Shown: positions 20,800 through 33,179, counted from the first letter of the stretch. The stretch is 64,000 nt of DNA from Catonia carolina (GCA_035578175.1 JAQMRL010000003.1:83711969-83775968); one strand, 5' to 3'. Notes: generated by a model from the letters alone, not told the origin. A program made the numbers and translations.

Positions 20800-20979
20800 T
20801 GCCGATAACAGGCAAGTGGAGTGTTAAATTGTTTGCACTCAATCTGCTAGTTCCAGGGATACTAAAAATAGTTCTGTTTTTTATCACATGGTTACCCAAT
20901 GAAATGACCGAATCATTTAAGAACAGAAGAGATAGAGGTGTAAAATACACTAGTTACAGTTATCTCCTCTGAGAGTAAT
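20800..20979 (+). repeat. SINE-A 5' half
   Basis: It begins GCCGATAACAGGCAAGTGG 20 bp after the Helitron end, belongs to the GTTCCAGGG...ACTAAAAATAG subfamily, and stops at CTCCTCTGAGAGTAAT. The 3' half is missing. Confidence 0.7.
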
Positions 20980-20999
20980 ACTTAACTTAAATTAAAATA

Positions 21000-21168
21000 C
21001 TATTTCATCATGCGGTCCTGGGTTCGAATCCCACTCAGGCATGGCATATTTTCATACGTTACAAAAAATCATTTCATCCTACATCGCATAAAGTTCCACC
21101 CCAACCTCGTCGCTAATGACCATTGCAGTTGATGCGACGTTAAATAAATAAATAAAAAAAAAAAAAAT
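21000..21168 (+). mobile_element. tRNA-derived SINE (3' part)
   Basis: GGGTTCGAATCCCACTCAGG supplies a box B. The body AGTTCCACCCCAACCTCGTC leads to GATGCGACGTTAAATAAATA and an A run at about 21165. The box A half is not clear. The TAAA-type tail points to retroposition by a LINE with a similar tail. Confidence 0.65.
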
Positions 21169-21170
21169 AC

Positions 21171-22005
21171 TAGAAATCGGAAAATTATTGTGTCACTAAT
21201 TCATCCTCTTTGAAGACGGCTTACGGTTTTACAGGACATAATATATAGTGATTACAGTTTTTATTACAATTATTGTTTCGTTGTAAAGAGAAAATAAATC
21301 TTTATAAATCACTTTAAAAACTTATAAACGACATGGTTAATGTAATAAATTAAAATAAAATAATAACCAATAAATTATTTTTAATAAACACTAAAATTCA
21401 ATTATTTTTTTTTATTAAATAAAATATAAATCTTTAATATGTGCTTATTTTTTAATCCTTTAATACGATGAATTAATAACTTAAGTCAATAAAGTTCCAT
21501 GTGTTAAATGCGGCACGTATTTCACATAAACATATTTTACTTAACTCTTTGTAGTACAAATGCACTGCAATGTATTTCATATTCCATTATTATTGAAAGT
21601 TTTTTAACTGCTCAAGACTACATAATTTACTAAAAGAAAACAAACCTTTACATACATATTTCCAATAAAAATGACAATATATTAATTTAAAAGAAACAAA
21701 TTGTACAAGAAATATTACTGGGTGTTAATTAATTTTTAAAAGTATGTGGTTTAAAACAATATTAAAGACTTGTAACCAGTTTGTTGATAGTTTATAGCCA
21801 ATTTAAAAATAAAGTAAAAAGAGATAATTTTATATTTAAATTCAGGAAATATATTTTACCTGATGATAAGAAAATGTAATGTATGCCTACTACACGACTT
21901 TCTAGCAAATCCTTAATAGAAACTCTATGTAATGTTAAAATTTTATAAATTTTCGTGTAACATTTGTTATAAATGTGTTAAATTGTATCTTAAACTAAAT
22001 ATTTT
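21171..22005. other. AT-rich spacer
   Basis: Nothing recognised. Confidence 0.5.
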
Positions 22006-22444
22006 TCCCATAACAGGCAGGTGGAGTGTTAAATTATTTGTACCCATTCAATAGTTTCAGGGCTACAAAAAATAGTTCTGTTTCTTATCATATGGTCAGC
22101 CAATTATATGACTGAATGATTTACGAATAGAAGAGGTAGAGGCGTAAACGACACTAGTCACAGTTATCTCCTCTGAAAGTAATGAATTTAATTATACAGC
22201 TCCAGACCCTGTGGTGAATGAAGTGAAGGTGTCATTTGGAGGGTGGAAAGTAGAGGCTTTTCAGAGGGCCCGACATGCTGATAAGCATACTTTTCCATTC
22301 AGTGAGGATGGCAATTAGAAAACACCTTTACTTAGGTATGTAAACCATGAAAATTTACTTAGGCTTTACTTAGGTAAACCACGTTTTACTTAGTAATTTC
22401 TAGAAGTTCAAACTAGCGTTTCGGCTGATGATGAACTAAACAAC
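22006..22444 (+). mobile_element. SINE-A copy with internal insertion
   Basis: It is full length, but about 45 bp of partly duplicated sequence (TTTACTTAGG repeated) is inserted before the TTTTACTTAGTAA hairpin. The internal frame is broken by an extra TC after ATACAGC and by a stop. Confidence 0.75.
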
Positions 22445-22539
22445 AGGAAGTGATTTATGAGAATTTTTCTAAATTTTCTTAAAGTAATGTAGTATTTATT
22501 TTTGTGTACTCATGAGAAAAACTGAGCATAAGTCATTGT

Positions 22540-22850
22540 GTAATATATTGTAACATCTAAGCCTAGGTTCATTCAGGATCTGGGTGTAATAAATTATAAA
22601 TAAACCTTCTTTAAACTTATAACTATCATTTATTGTCACCAATAATGGTTACAATTAATTGTAAACTTAGATTAGTAACAATTATAATCAAATTACTGAG
22701 TTTAAATTACTTACAAAAACGTAAAGTTAAACTAACTTAACTAACATGAGCAATAAATTTACATTTAACAATTACCTCTTACCTACAACCAAAAACAATC
22801 TAGACACCATGCAGATCTTTAGAGGTTTAGTCACGGTTCCCTATTTTTCT
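22540..22850 (+). repeat. dispersed family E, copy 2 (5' part)
   Basis: AACATCTAAGCCTAGGTTCA, GGATCTGGGTGTAATAAAT and GTAAACTTAGATTAGTAAC align with 10812-11100 in the same orientation. Confidence 0.6.
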
Positions 22851-24450
22851 CATAATATTGTAGAAAGCTACTCCCAGAGAAGTAACTGGTTATAAGGATC
22901 AAAAACCTATGATGTAACTTTTTGTAAATATTTTAAAATTTCTTTTGATGAGTGTTAGTGTATTTTCCGGAGTGTAATCCTCCCTTTTATTCAACTTGCA
23001 AAGCCCACGCCTCTAATTAAAAATATAACGTCTCTTTTACATTTTCACATAAGTTTAAGCAGAAAAATAAAACCTTTAGTCAATTCTTTTACTCTTTTTT
23101 ATAAAGGACCTTTAAGAACACGTATAGTAATTTTAGACATGTCTGGAAGATCTATTTGCAGCTCACATTTACAGTATTGTTTCACTGCAGGGGTTTCTCC
23201 TTAATTTTATCAATCCGGTGTTCTGCTTTTGTTATTCGTTAAACCCTTCAAGTCAATAATAAGTTGTATAAGTTTGGGTCGGTTATTCTACATACTACAT
23301 CCTTTCTATCTATTTCAGGCTATCTACAACCTTTCTGACTTCTTTAAAATATTTATTTAACACCTTAGGTTTATTGTTTAGTATCTGAATAAATTTTTGT
23401 CAACGGTTCTAAGTATATAGGTGTCAGTAGAATTTTAGTTTTCGTTTTCTGATCGTTTCCAATAACATTTTACTCTTATATATTTATGATTAATTTACTC
23501 TTTTACATGGTCTCAATACGATTATAAAGTAGTAACAAGAGAAAGGAAAATTCAACAATTTTAAGGAAGTAAAAGAACGAAAGATTTAGATCAAAGGATC
23601 TTACGAAGAAGCGAATTTTATCAAGATAAGAGCTTATTCGAAAATACAAAGGAAATATTGAAAAGAAGAATAGGAAGAAAACTTGGGGGAAAAGAAAACA
23701 ACGGGTGAAAGAAAGGAAGCGAAAAACAAAGAAAGAAAAGTAGAAACTAAATAGTTGGTGTTGTAACAAGAAGAGCTTTCTTGCCAATATAAGAATCAAG
23801 AATAGCACCTTCGTTCAAATTAAAATAACTAACTAAGGAAAAGTAGAAACTGTTCCTTAAATACTAGTTAGGCCTACCAATTAAGCCTGATTTTCTACCT
23901 ATGAAGCTATTAGGTTTAGTATATATTTAATTTATATTATTATACGTTGTAAAATAAAAACGGCATGCGCCTAAGTTGAGTTCATTTAACGAACTAAAGG
24001 ATGCAATAATACAAAAAATAAAAACTACTTGGCTAGTGAAAACTAACAGAGGTCGTAGTTAAACTAATGTTAATTATCTAAACTCACGATTCAGTCGTTG
24101 GGTAACGTGTTTTCTGACCAAGTGTTATAATGAAAAATATGCTAAGGAGCATTTCTACTACTGTTTGTCTACAAATTGACTGACCTTGGTAGAAATAAAC
24201 AAAATAAAGCTACATCATTTTAGATACAAAATAAAACATAAAATATCTTGCCTCCCTTGTAAATCCCCTTGTAGTGATCTATACGACAGTGGAAAATTTT
24301 TAAAGTGGGTTTAGTTTGTTGAAGCCGGTTTGGAACTATCTTATGAAGCTAATCCACCAATTCCGGAAAAACATATTAAAGCCTATTTTACAATGCTACC
24401 TAGTTATTCCGAAATGATAAAATTCATCATATCAAATAATACCACAAGTT
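22851..24450. other. spacer with a purine-rich tract
   Basis: From about 23528 to 23755 the plus strand is strongly purine-rich (runs such as GAAAAGAAGAATAGGAAG). The 101-codon minus-strand frame (23503-23808) is its F/L/S-rich translation and is not a credible protein. No other feature seen. Confidence 0.5.
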
Positions 24451-24454
24451 TAGG

Positions 24455-24520
24455 GGGCCTGAAAACTCGATTTCGAAAAATCGACATGAAAATAATACTT
24501 TCATGTTCCTTTTATTTACA
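24455..24520 (-). repeat. HINE-like fragment
   Basis: GGCCTGAAAACTCGATTTCG and AAAAATCGACATGAAAATAA are the reverse complement of the 5' region of the full HINE copies. Confidence 0.6.
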
Positions 24521-25035
24521 TCACAATTTTATCTCTGTTTTCTTCATAATTTATAAATGCAAGAGTCTTCTATACTTGGCACAATATTGTAAAAATGCAT
24601 AGTTCAGTCGAAAAATCATTTCTTAATCTTACATGATAAAAATACCAAAATACCGTTTTTTCTAAAAGTCCGCCATATTTAAACGGAAAATGACATTTAA
24701 CTTTTTTAATATTCACATTTCAGAAAAAACTGCAACCTTTAACATACTTAAACCCCGAATTTTTAAGTAAAGGCTGGATAAAGTAACAGACGTTTAAAAA
24801 GCGCATTAACATAAAACCAACTAAGAACTGGGTTCTTTTTATGCGTAAATTGCTGTATCTCCGACAAATTTTTAAATAAAAACATTTAAGTTAAACGAAT
24901 AAACGTAGGAAAGAACAGTCTTTAATTTGCTGTAGCGTTAAAAAATTTCCGTTCAGTCGTTTTTGAAATAGAGCTCTTCAAACAACGGACTTCTTTCGTG
25001 GCGGGTACTTTAATACACAATTCATCCCCAGGGTA
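24521..25035. other. unassigned
   Basis: No family identified. TTCTTTCGTGGCG near 24988 recurs near 42867, which may mark another low-copy repeat. Confidence 0.3.
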
Positions 25036-25039
25036 ACTG

Positions 25040-25330
25040 ATAACTTGATGTTCTGGTGAGTCGTTTCGACGTCCTTTCTCTAGTTTCGACCCTGTTTTTC
25101 AAAACAATGCTGTTCCGAAATCTCCTATATCTAGATTTATATCTACATGCAACTCTTTTTAGGTCTGCCAATGTCACTCTTCCGTTTTAGAGAATACCAT
25201 CAGCCTTGTTGAGATGTTTTGATAAAAAAATTCTTTCTATGTGCTGTTTCCAACATTCACGATATTCTTCTATCCTCTCATAAATTGTAGATAATCGAAT
25301 TCTTACCTTACAAATTACTAATTTAAAAAA
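25040..25330 (-). pseudogene. non-LTR retrotransposon RT C-terminal fragment
   Basis: The minus strand reads IYERIEEYRECWKQHIERI, then after shifts KRKSDIGRPKKS. This matches the YR..W..H..RM and RR.IGRP.KRW motifs at the end of non-LTR polymerases. It resembles the fragment at 1-250. Stops and frame changes make it non-functional. Confidence 0.6.
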
Positions 25331-25399
25331 ACGATTTTAAAACCTATTTAGACTTTAAAAGCGAATCGGGATCAAATTCTGAGGGATCCACTACAACAT

Positions 25400-26350
25400 A
25401 GGAATCCTCTAAATGTTTTAATCTAAACTACTCAGAATAATCACAGCATCATCCTTGGTACATGACAAACAACATACCACACAGAGATTTAAACATTCCT
25501 ACAATTCAACTAGAAATTCACACATTCAGTACAAAATACCAAAGAAGACTTGAATAATACACTTATCATCTCGCCATCTCACTTTTAGATAATTCAAACG
25601 ACACTCGCCGACTCAAACAAAAACACCCCACTGACTTATTTTAAAATAACCATAAAACAAATTTACTAAGTTCTTCCACGAGGAGGTTTTCTTGAGCAAT
25701 GATATGTAAAAAATAAACTCATCTACTTATTATTCTACATAAATACAAAAGAGTAGTTTGTAAATTTTGTTGTATTTAAAAATTGTTTATTTTCTCTTTT
25801 ATCTTACCGAGTGCATCATTTAGCTCTTTGCAAAAACCTCATCTCTAGTATCTATATGACTTCGGATTTTCTAATGTTTCACTTTCTTTATTTACGATTA
25901 AATGTTTTTTTTTGTTTGTTAATATGTGCAAGACATGTAAATTGGTATTTTTTTTTCTATAGTTACTTTTGATTATACATCCACTTCACAATTTGCAATT
26001 AAAGATTATCGTAATTCGTACTAATTCTTATTTTATCTCTTTGTTGTATTTTTTATATACTTTTGTTAATATTGTCTAGCCTACATGTTGCTACATCTTT
26101 GACTTAGTATTTTCATGGATGGTAGGCCTATCCTCCATCACAGCTTTTGCTACAAGAGATACCTAGTTCCATATTTTATAAAAAACTCCTACTTTGTTTA
26201 ATTTAATTCAATTTCATTGTTTTTAATTTAAGGTACATTAGTGTAATTTTATTTAGGTTAAATTTTGTAAACAGATTTTTTTTGTATTTTGCCTCCATGT
26301 TGTATTATAAAAGTGGAATAAAATATTATTATTATTATTATTATTATTTA
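25400..26350 (+). pseudogene. jockey-like 3' end (subfamily J1) with ATT-repeat tail
   Basis: With frameshifts it reads LLRIITA, SSWYMTNNIPHRDLNIPT, then LLDNSNDTRRLKQKHPTDLF and a stop near 25640. These are the same motifs as the inverted J1 copy at 14894-15305. The following 700 bp look like a 3' UTR and end GTGGAATAAAATATTATT with an (ATT)n run to 26348. Whether the UTR belongs to this copy is inferred. Confidence 0.65.
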
Positions 26351-26395
26351 AAAATTGTAATTCCAATGTTCCCGGGTTTTCTTTTTTGAATTGCC

Positions 26396-26940
26396 TATTT
26401 TTTGTCTTTAATTTTTATTACGGTACTGTACATTGAGCTGCACAATTTCCGTATATACATAATATTTAAATGGCGGTGGGTAGTTTCACTTTAAGGAGAA
26501 GAGGTACCCAGTGGTACATTCTGCGTTTATAACTACGGGTATTATCCGTTATTTAGACCAAGAGGTCTCTACTCCATTTTCGCTTGAGACGTCGCACAGG
26601 TGGGAAGTTCCTTGTAGCTAGTTCACGGGCTAGTTGGTTTGGATGGTTATCTAGTCGTTTTTGAAATTTACTATTCAAGGACGCGGTTAGCTCCTTCACT
26701 GTCGGAATTTTGAAATCGTCGTGCAGGGTTTTATTGCTTACATGAAAAGGAGCGCCAGAAGCAAGTCTTAAGAAATTTTATTGAAAGGCCTGGATCGACT
26801 TCAAATTACTCTCTGGCGCTACTCCATAGAGCTGGACACCATAAGTCCAGATTGGTCTCAAAAGGGGTTTGTGTGTTGAAATTTTGGAACGGAGGTTCAA
26901 TTTTGATCGAGGGTTAATTAAGCAGAAGAGTTTAAGAATT
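26396..26940 (-). pseudogene. jockey-like retrotransposon 3' end (subfamily J2), inverted
   Basis: It is the reverse complement of the 8765-9320 region, with the same 3' UTR (GGTACCCAGTGGTACATTCT on the plus strand) and the same WTYG, SNK and ERLD coding blocks. Small differences disrupt the frame. It lies 45 bp beyond the (ATT)n tail of the J1 copy, so two jockey 3' ends face each other. Confidence 0.75.
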
Positions 26941-28208
26941 GCCTATTAATTCTGTTTTTTTTAAATGATGAATTCATTGGTCAGAAAGAAGCCTCAGTTA
27001 AATGGAGGAAGTCCAAATAATTTTTTTAATTGATATTTAAAAAAATCTTTTTAAACAGTCATTTAATAATTTTTGCGCAACATTATTTGCAGGAATATGA
27101 ACTTATTAATACATTTTAACTGTCGTAATATAATTATATTAACTAAAAGATTCAATCTTAGATAAACTTATCAAATATAGTTTTAATTTGATAATACAAC
27201 AATTATTGACATAGATTTATTTAACTAAATAAGTAATTTAATTATTATACTATCTAATTTCTACGCTAGAAAAAACAATGTTTTTATTATAGTTATATAA
27301 AAACCCTTTTATTTCCTTTCTGTTGATAAAGTTTATTTAAAAATAAAGTTATTTTTTCTCAAATTAAGTCACGGGTAGTTTGACTTTGAATTTCGTTTTT
27401 AGTTTTTGTCTTTTTTATAAACAATGAGTTATTGTGACGAAAAATTGTTAAGGAAATGAAAGAAAACTTTGACGTTCACTTTCTTTCGGTTGTTTAATGA
27501 TTTAATTATTATTTTATTGTTCTATTGTTTATTACTCCGTTTTATTTCCTAAAATTAATTTATGCACTTTCTTCATTTTTTCTTTTCGTTATTTTCACTG
27601 TAATTCAAAACATTAAATGAGTGACAATAGAAATATTTTAATGTTTTGCACTAACATTCTATTAAAGAAAGTAAGTTATTTAAGTTTTACTGCATTCTAA
27701 TTTAATTACTCATTGTTAATATGTGAGTTACTCTTTTGTTTTAATGGGATTAACTTTAGAAAATCGTTTATGGAGATTAACAGATTCTCCTCAGTCGAAG
27801 ACTGGGAAAGTATAAAAGTATTTTATGGGAATATAAATTTACAATAATGTCTGTAAACGACAGAGTATTTAAGTTCTGTATAAATGAGGAGTAATTGTTT
27901 ATTTCTCATTTTAATTTAGCCTAGATTTACTTATAATATATTTTAAATGAAAGTTATAAAAACAACTGAACAGTACCCGATTTTTAAGGTTTTCGTTGAA
28001 AAAATATTTTTGGGTATGAAAATTTGGTATTACCCAAAAGTTTTGAAGGTAAGCTGGTAACATGGTGTAACATTAGGCTAGAAAAATTAAGGCGAGACCT
28101 GGCATTGTATGAAAAGAGTGTTTTGTTGTGTGACTAGCATTACTACCTTGAAAGGGTTCAGTAAGGGTGCTGGCCCTAATGTCATTTCTTGTATTATATT
28201 GCGATTAA
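26941..28208. other. AT-rich spacer
   Basis: No gene or recognised repeat. Confidence 0.5.
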
Positions 28209-28356
28209 TTTTTACTTTCTCTTGCCTATATGAATATATAGGAAGGAAAGTATTGTTTTCATGTCGATTTTTCGAAATCGAGTTTTCACCGGATCTATAC
28301 GTTTTCAGACCCCCTGAACCCAAAAAACATGTTTTTAGCGATTGGTCTGTGTGTGT

Positions 28357-28438
<82 letters not shown>

Positions 28439-29224
28439 GTGTGAACAGAATATCTCATGAACGGAACATCGTACGAACTTGAAACTTGAAACTTAAGTTA
28501 CATATCACTACCGGACCCGACACGAACATTTTCATTAAAATCGGTCAACCGGAAGTAGTAGTTTATTCGTATAATTTTTCACTTTTTTGCGATTTTCTCA
28601 AAAACTAGTCCTACGATTTTTTTAAAAATCAACTGGTTTACTACATTTTTTATGCTCTACAATATAGGGTAGGCGCCATGTTTGCTGAAATTCTGCTTGA
28701 GGCTGTTTTTACGTAAAAACATTTTCTTTTTAAGATTGCGGCTTTAATATGCATTTTAGCGCAAAACGTTATATAATAAAAGTTGTAGAGAACGTAAAAT
28801 TCTACAACTTTTATTTCAAACATTTTTTTGTATAACGCTTAGTTTAGCGGTAATTTGCGATTTTCTGTTTTTTTTCTCACGAAAACGTGAGAAAAATCGA
28901 TTTTTTTAAGATTTCGGTCTTAGTATGCATTTTACGACAAAAGTGTATATAATTAAATTTATAGAAAATTAAAAGATCTACAACTTTTGTTAAGAGCATT
29001 TTTCTCTACAGAGCCTAGTTTAGCGTGAAAGCGTGATTTTCCGTATTTTTAAGCCAAACTGAGTTCGATTGTCATTTTGCGTCATTCACTCATGATTAAA
29101 ATAAGGTTATGTTTTTGAGGTTAGTTTTTGTTTATTTCTAATATTTTATTAATAATGTTAGGTTTATTATTAATTATTTGCATTGGCAAGAGAAAGTTGT
29201 GTGAGTGTTTCACACCAGATTTTT
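28209..29224 (+). mobile_element. HINE / DINE-1-like element, full copy 2
   Basis: It has the same ends and interior as 6611-7550. By eye the two differ mainly by scattered substitutions and by the length of the GT tract (about 94 bp here). The subterminal repeats ACTTTCTCTTGCC and GGCAAGAGAAAGT are intact. It is inserted at the edge of family E. High similarity between the copies implies recent movement. Confidence 0.75.
28349..28442 (+). repeat. GT microsatellite, about 94 bp
   Basis: A nearly pure (GT)n run with single ATGT and GCGT interruptions lies at the HINE's internal microsatellite position. VCVCVC and HTHTHT frames here are artefacts. Confidence 0.9.
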
Positions 29225-30680
29225 AATTATTACTTCCAGAATTTGGAAGAAAGCCTTTGTATTTCTATAATTTGTTTACATTATCGTCTTTTTATTTCTT
29301 TCTAGAAAACCTAAAAGGGTATAAGAGAGTTAGCTCCTTTTGTTGGTAAGTTAGTTGAGTTCAGTCAATTCAAGTTGTCATATGGAGTGCTCTTATTGTA
29401 AATACATTGTACGTTAAGAAAAGGTTTGCGTACACATTTTATTTAGTTTTGGATAATAGGCAGCCCAAGTTGATTTAACAACTTAGGCTGCCTATTATGC
29501 ACAACTAAATAGAATGTGTACGCAGAACTTTTCTCAACGTACAATGTATTTACGTATTTGCGTACACATTTTATTTAGTTTTGGATAATAGGCAGCCCAA
29601 GTTGATTTAACAACTTAGGCTGCCTATTATGCACAACTAAATAGAATGTGTACGCAGAACTTTTCTCAACGTACAATGTATTTACACTAAGAGCATTCCA
29701 TACGACAACTTTTAATCATGATGACAAATTTTACATTTAAGTAAAATTATTGCTATTGTTAATTAAGTTAGTTTATACTTCACGGTTTTGTAATTAATTT
29801 AATTTATGGGGAGACTGTACTTCGTATTCCGCAAATGTTAAATTTTCTATTTTTACATTTTTCGTAGGATTGGTGAAAGTTATGAAAATGAAACTTTACA
29901 CACTTATAGCGGTATGGCGGTTTTAGCTACTGACATTTTCAATTTAATCTGTAGGACCATAAAGTTTTTAAAAGAATAACGAATAACATAAAATTTTTAC
30001 AATTTATTTCTACGTTTTTGGCATATTATTTTTTTTTTGAGTACCTGAGGAAGTAAAAAAAATGTCAGTGAATGTGCATGTAGGCTACATGATAATTAAC
30101 TGGTAAAAACTTTAGCCAGGTAGGTTAAATGGTTTCTGAGAAAACGTACCTAAGTGTTAAAAATATACATTTACGGGAAAAGAGACAAATGAGAAACAAA
30201 ATGTACAAAAACAAGTTTAATTTCCCATCAACAGTTGGTTAGAAAGCTGCTCCGACAGCGGAGAATATTAAAAATAGTGAAGCAGATATTTAAAAAAAAA
30301 ACTAAAATTCTTTTAGCACTAAAACGATCAATATATAAATATGAAAAATATTTGTTCTCGGCGACATGTTAATATTTTAGGATAAACCTGATAAAACTTA
30401 AATTTTTTTTATTAAAATAATATTTTTTTTTGTAATTTAATGCTTTTGTGGTAGGTCTAGGTCTAAACTATTGAAAAACATAACAAACCGACAATCAAAA
30501 TTTTCAGTCAAAACCATCATAGTCTCCTCTTAAGTAACTCGATTGTAATTTGTTGGTAATTTAAGTTTAATAATTATTGTAATTATACAAAGTGTCAATA
30601 ATTAAGTGTTATAAATTCAAGAAAATTTGTTTATCATTTATTATACCCAGATTCTGAACGAACATTGGCTTAGGTAGTAC
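29225..30680 (-). repeat. dispersed family E, copy 3, inverted
   Basis: The left edge (ACTTCCAGAATTTGGAAGAA, 29231) is the reverse complement of the right end of copy 1. The right edge (CAGATTCTGAACGAACATTG, about 30649) is the reverse complement of its left end. The middle differs from copy 1 and includes the duplicated hairpin at 29372-29720. It is the longest copy in the window and non-coding. Confidence 0.5.
29372..29720. repeat. long inverted repeat with a 132-bp tandem duplication
   Basis: A hairpin runs from GCGTACACATTTTATTTAG through AGGCAGCCCAAGTTG, loop ATTTAA and CAACTTAGGCTGCCT to GAATGTGTACGC, with arms of about 45 bp. The 132-bp unit carrying it is repeated head to tail (29428-29559 and 29560-29691), apparently without differences over most of its length. 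Outer arms extend the fold to CAAGTTGTCATATGG/CCATACGACAACTT at the edges. Confidence 0.85.
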
Positions 30681-30812
30681 TGTACAATCATAACGAACTA
30701 GAAGTATTTTGTAAAACTGGTTCAGAGGGAGCTTTTAGAGTCAATGAAAAATAAGAAGACGTAAATTAATTGGGTAAATACTTTGGAATTTTTGTCTGAT
30801 TAATTTAATGTA

Positions 30813-31737
30813 CGAGTTGTAGCTATGAAATAACGAGACTGACGTTGTAAAAAGTTTAATTTTAATTTTATACATAATCACTTATTGCCACTTTCAATAT
30901 ACACTCCTTCTCTATCCCTACAACGCTTCATGCGAATTTTCCATAGTTGGAACCAGTGCTGGAAGTCATCTTCTGTCAGCTCCTTCAAGACACGTGCCGC
31001 TTTCTCTTTAAAAGCTTCCACAGACTCAAATCTTGTCCCTTTTAATGCAGATTTCACCTTAGGGAACAGATAGAAGATAATAACATGTGATGAAACGTAG
31101 TTTTTTACTTATGATCCGGAAACGAAGCGCCAATCCATGCACTGGAAGAGCCGAACTTCGCCGAGAGCCAAAAACCTCGAATGAGCAAGTCGAAATTTGA
31201 AGTAATGATGATTGTTTTTTTTATATCCATGGGATTGTGTACTTTCACTGGGTTCTTGAAGGTCAAACAAGTAATCAATATTACTACCTTGTGGTACTTT
31301 CTAAACTACTTCAAAGAGTAAAGGAAAACGCCCCGAAATGTGGAAGGACAAATCATGGGTTCTCCTCCAAGACTATGCGCCAGCTTATTCCACGTTATCT
31401 GTCAAGAGGTTCCTAGCCAAGTACAGCATCTCAGTGTTAGAACATCCACCTTATTTACCAGATCTTGCCCCATGAGACTTCTACCTGTTCCTTAAGGTGA
31501 AATCTACATTAAAAGAGACAAGATTTGAGTCTCTGGAAGCTGTAAAAGTGAAAGCGGCACGTTTTCTAAAGGAGCTTACAGAAGATGACTTCCAGCACTG
31601 TTTCCAACAATGGAAAATTCGCATGGAGTGTTGTAGGGATAGAGATGGAGTGTATATTGAAGGTGACAATAAGTGATTATGTATAAAATTAAAATTAAAT
31701 ATTTTACGTCAGCTCGTTATTTAATAGCCACACCTCG
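30813..31737. mobile_element. composite mariner of two head-to-head 3' halves
   Basis: 30813-31073 on the minus strand encodes the C-terminal end of a mariner transposase plus its 3' TIR. From about 31095 the plus strand encodes YDPETKRQSMHWKSRTSPRA to the C terminus, including WVLLQDYAPAYS and EHPPYLPDLAP, then the 3' TIR. The second and third catalytic aspartates are 34 residues apart, the D34D of mariner. A stop replaces the residue before the third D, with further stops upstream. Outer TIRs (CGAGTTGTAGCTA and, inverted, CGAGGTGTGGCTA) are each flanked by TA (30811-30812, 31738-31739). Both ends are thus 3' ends, unlike a normal 1.3-kb mariner. Confidence 0.8.
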
Positions 31738-31739
31738 TA

Positions 31740-33039
31740 TAACAAAATCAATAACCTATAACCATCAATATTTATGATCTATACTTGTGTAATGTCCTTT
31801 TTTTGTCTTGATTGAGGAATTAGCCAATAGCGAACTGCCATCGGTGTTTTATACTAATTCCTACTACACTATCTTTTTTCTGAGATAATCTGTTCTGTGA
31901 CAGGTGTGTCTGTGACAATTCATTTTTAAAAGAATAAGATTTTAGTATACAATTTCTACCGAAAACAATCCCTTATAGACAAGAAATACATGAAGAGTAG
32001 GCCTACCATTACATTATGTATCATAAAATATTAATAGAGTACTTGAGGAATAAAGTAAAAAAATACAGTTAAGTACTAACAAAATTTATAATATTCAAAC
32101 AACAAGCAGGTTTACTAAAACGAACAAGGTTAAATTCGTTTCAAATTTATTTAACTATACTATACTTTTAAATAACGAACAGAAAGGTAACTCATAAACA
32201 AAAATTAAAAAGAAACAACTGTAAATACGATGTTACTCGAAGAAAGAAAAATAAATCATAATGAACAGAACATTTATTTATTTTTCACGAATAATTATGA
32301 TTACAAACTATATCGTTACTTCAAAATAAATGCAAATAAATAAATAAAATTAACGAAACTTGTAAAAATATAAAAATGTTTTTATAAATTATATATAGAT
32401 AATTTAAAAAAAAAATACACAAAGAAGAGCCGGAAGCGTGACTTGATTTCTTCAGCAGTTGCATGATTTAACACAGAAGAAATACATAATACTACTTGAG
32501 TCAGAAAATAAAAAAAAAGTTAAGTCTAGTGAACCACTATGTTTGTTGAAGCAGTTAACTTGATTTAAATGCTAAATTATTAAATTATATTATTAGGTGA
32601 AGTTAAATAAATTAACCAAATACATTTTATAGTAGGACGTATTTGTGCAACGTTGTATTAAAACAACATGTTGCAACAGTATGTAAGTTATTTATATTTT
32701 AATATGTAATACATTTTGTTTAGTAACGTAGACCTTACACCGAGTGTTTCGAAGAAATATAGACAATTTTTTCTGTGTAATAAAAATTTGTTTTAAATTT
32801 TTAATTCAAAGAAATTTCTTTTGTTGAAAGAAAAAATATTTTTTTGGACTATGCTTTGAAAATAAAATTACGCTGAAAAAAATCCTAGTTAAGACCTGTT
32901 TAATTTTAATTTTTTCCATTTTTTTAAGTTTTCTCCTGCGGTTTGAACGTAGTGGGTTTTCTGGACCCTTGTCATCTTCATTTTAACATAGTGTAGAATA
33001 CTTTTTTCTTTACAAAGTTGTTTTTTACTCTTTTTTTCA
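31740..33039. other. AT-rich spacer
   Basis: No gene seen. At its right end (33043-33072) GTGCGAGTGTCTACCACACC and AGATTTTT look like a last scrap of a HINE 3' terminus. Confidence 0.45.
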
Positions 33040-33179
33040 GTCGTGCGAGTGTCTACCACACCAGATTTTTAATTCTGTAGAAATCTGCTTTTCCCAAGTT
33101 ATTTGTTTAAACTTTAAAATATTATTCAGGTTAATTTCTTTTTTAGTTTATTTGAAGTCGCAAAAGATGTTTCTCTGAC

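Noticed and set aside
20415..20808. Cys/Val-rich frames on both strands
   Set aside because: Translations of three GT tracts in a Helitron remnant.
23503..23808. 101-codon minus-strand frame rich in F and L
   Set aside because: It is the antisense of a purine tract; composition alone explains it.
28087..28458. Overlapping frames reading THTHTH and VCVCVC
   Set aside because: Translations of the GT microsatellite and of non-coding HINE sequence.
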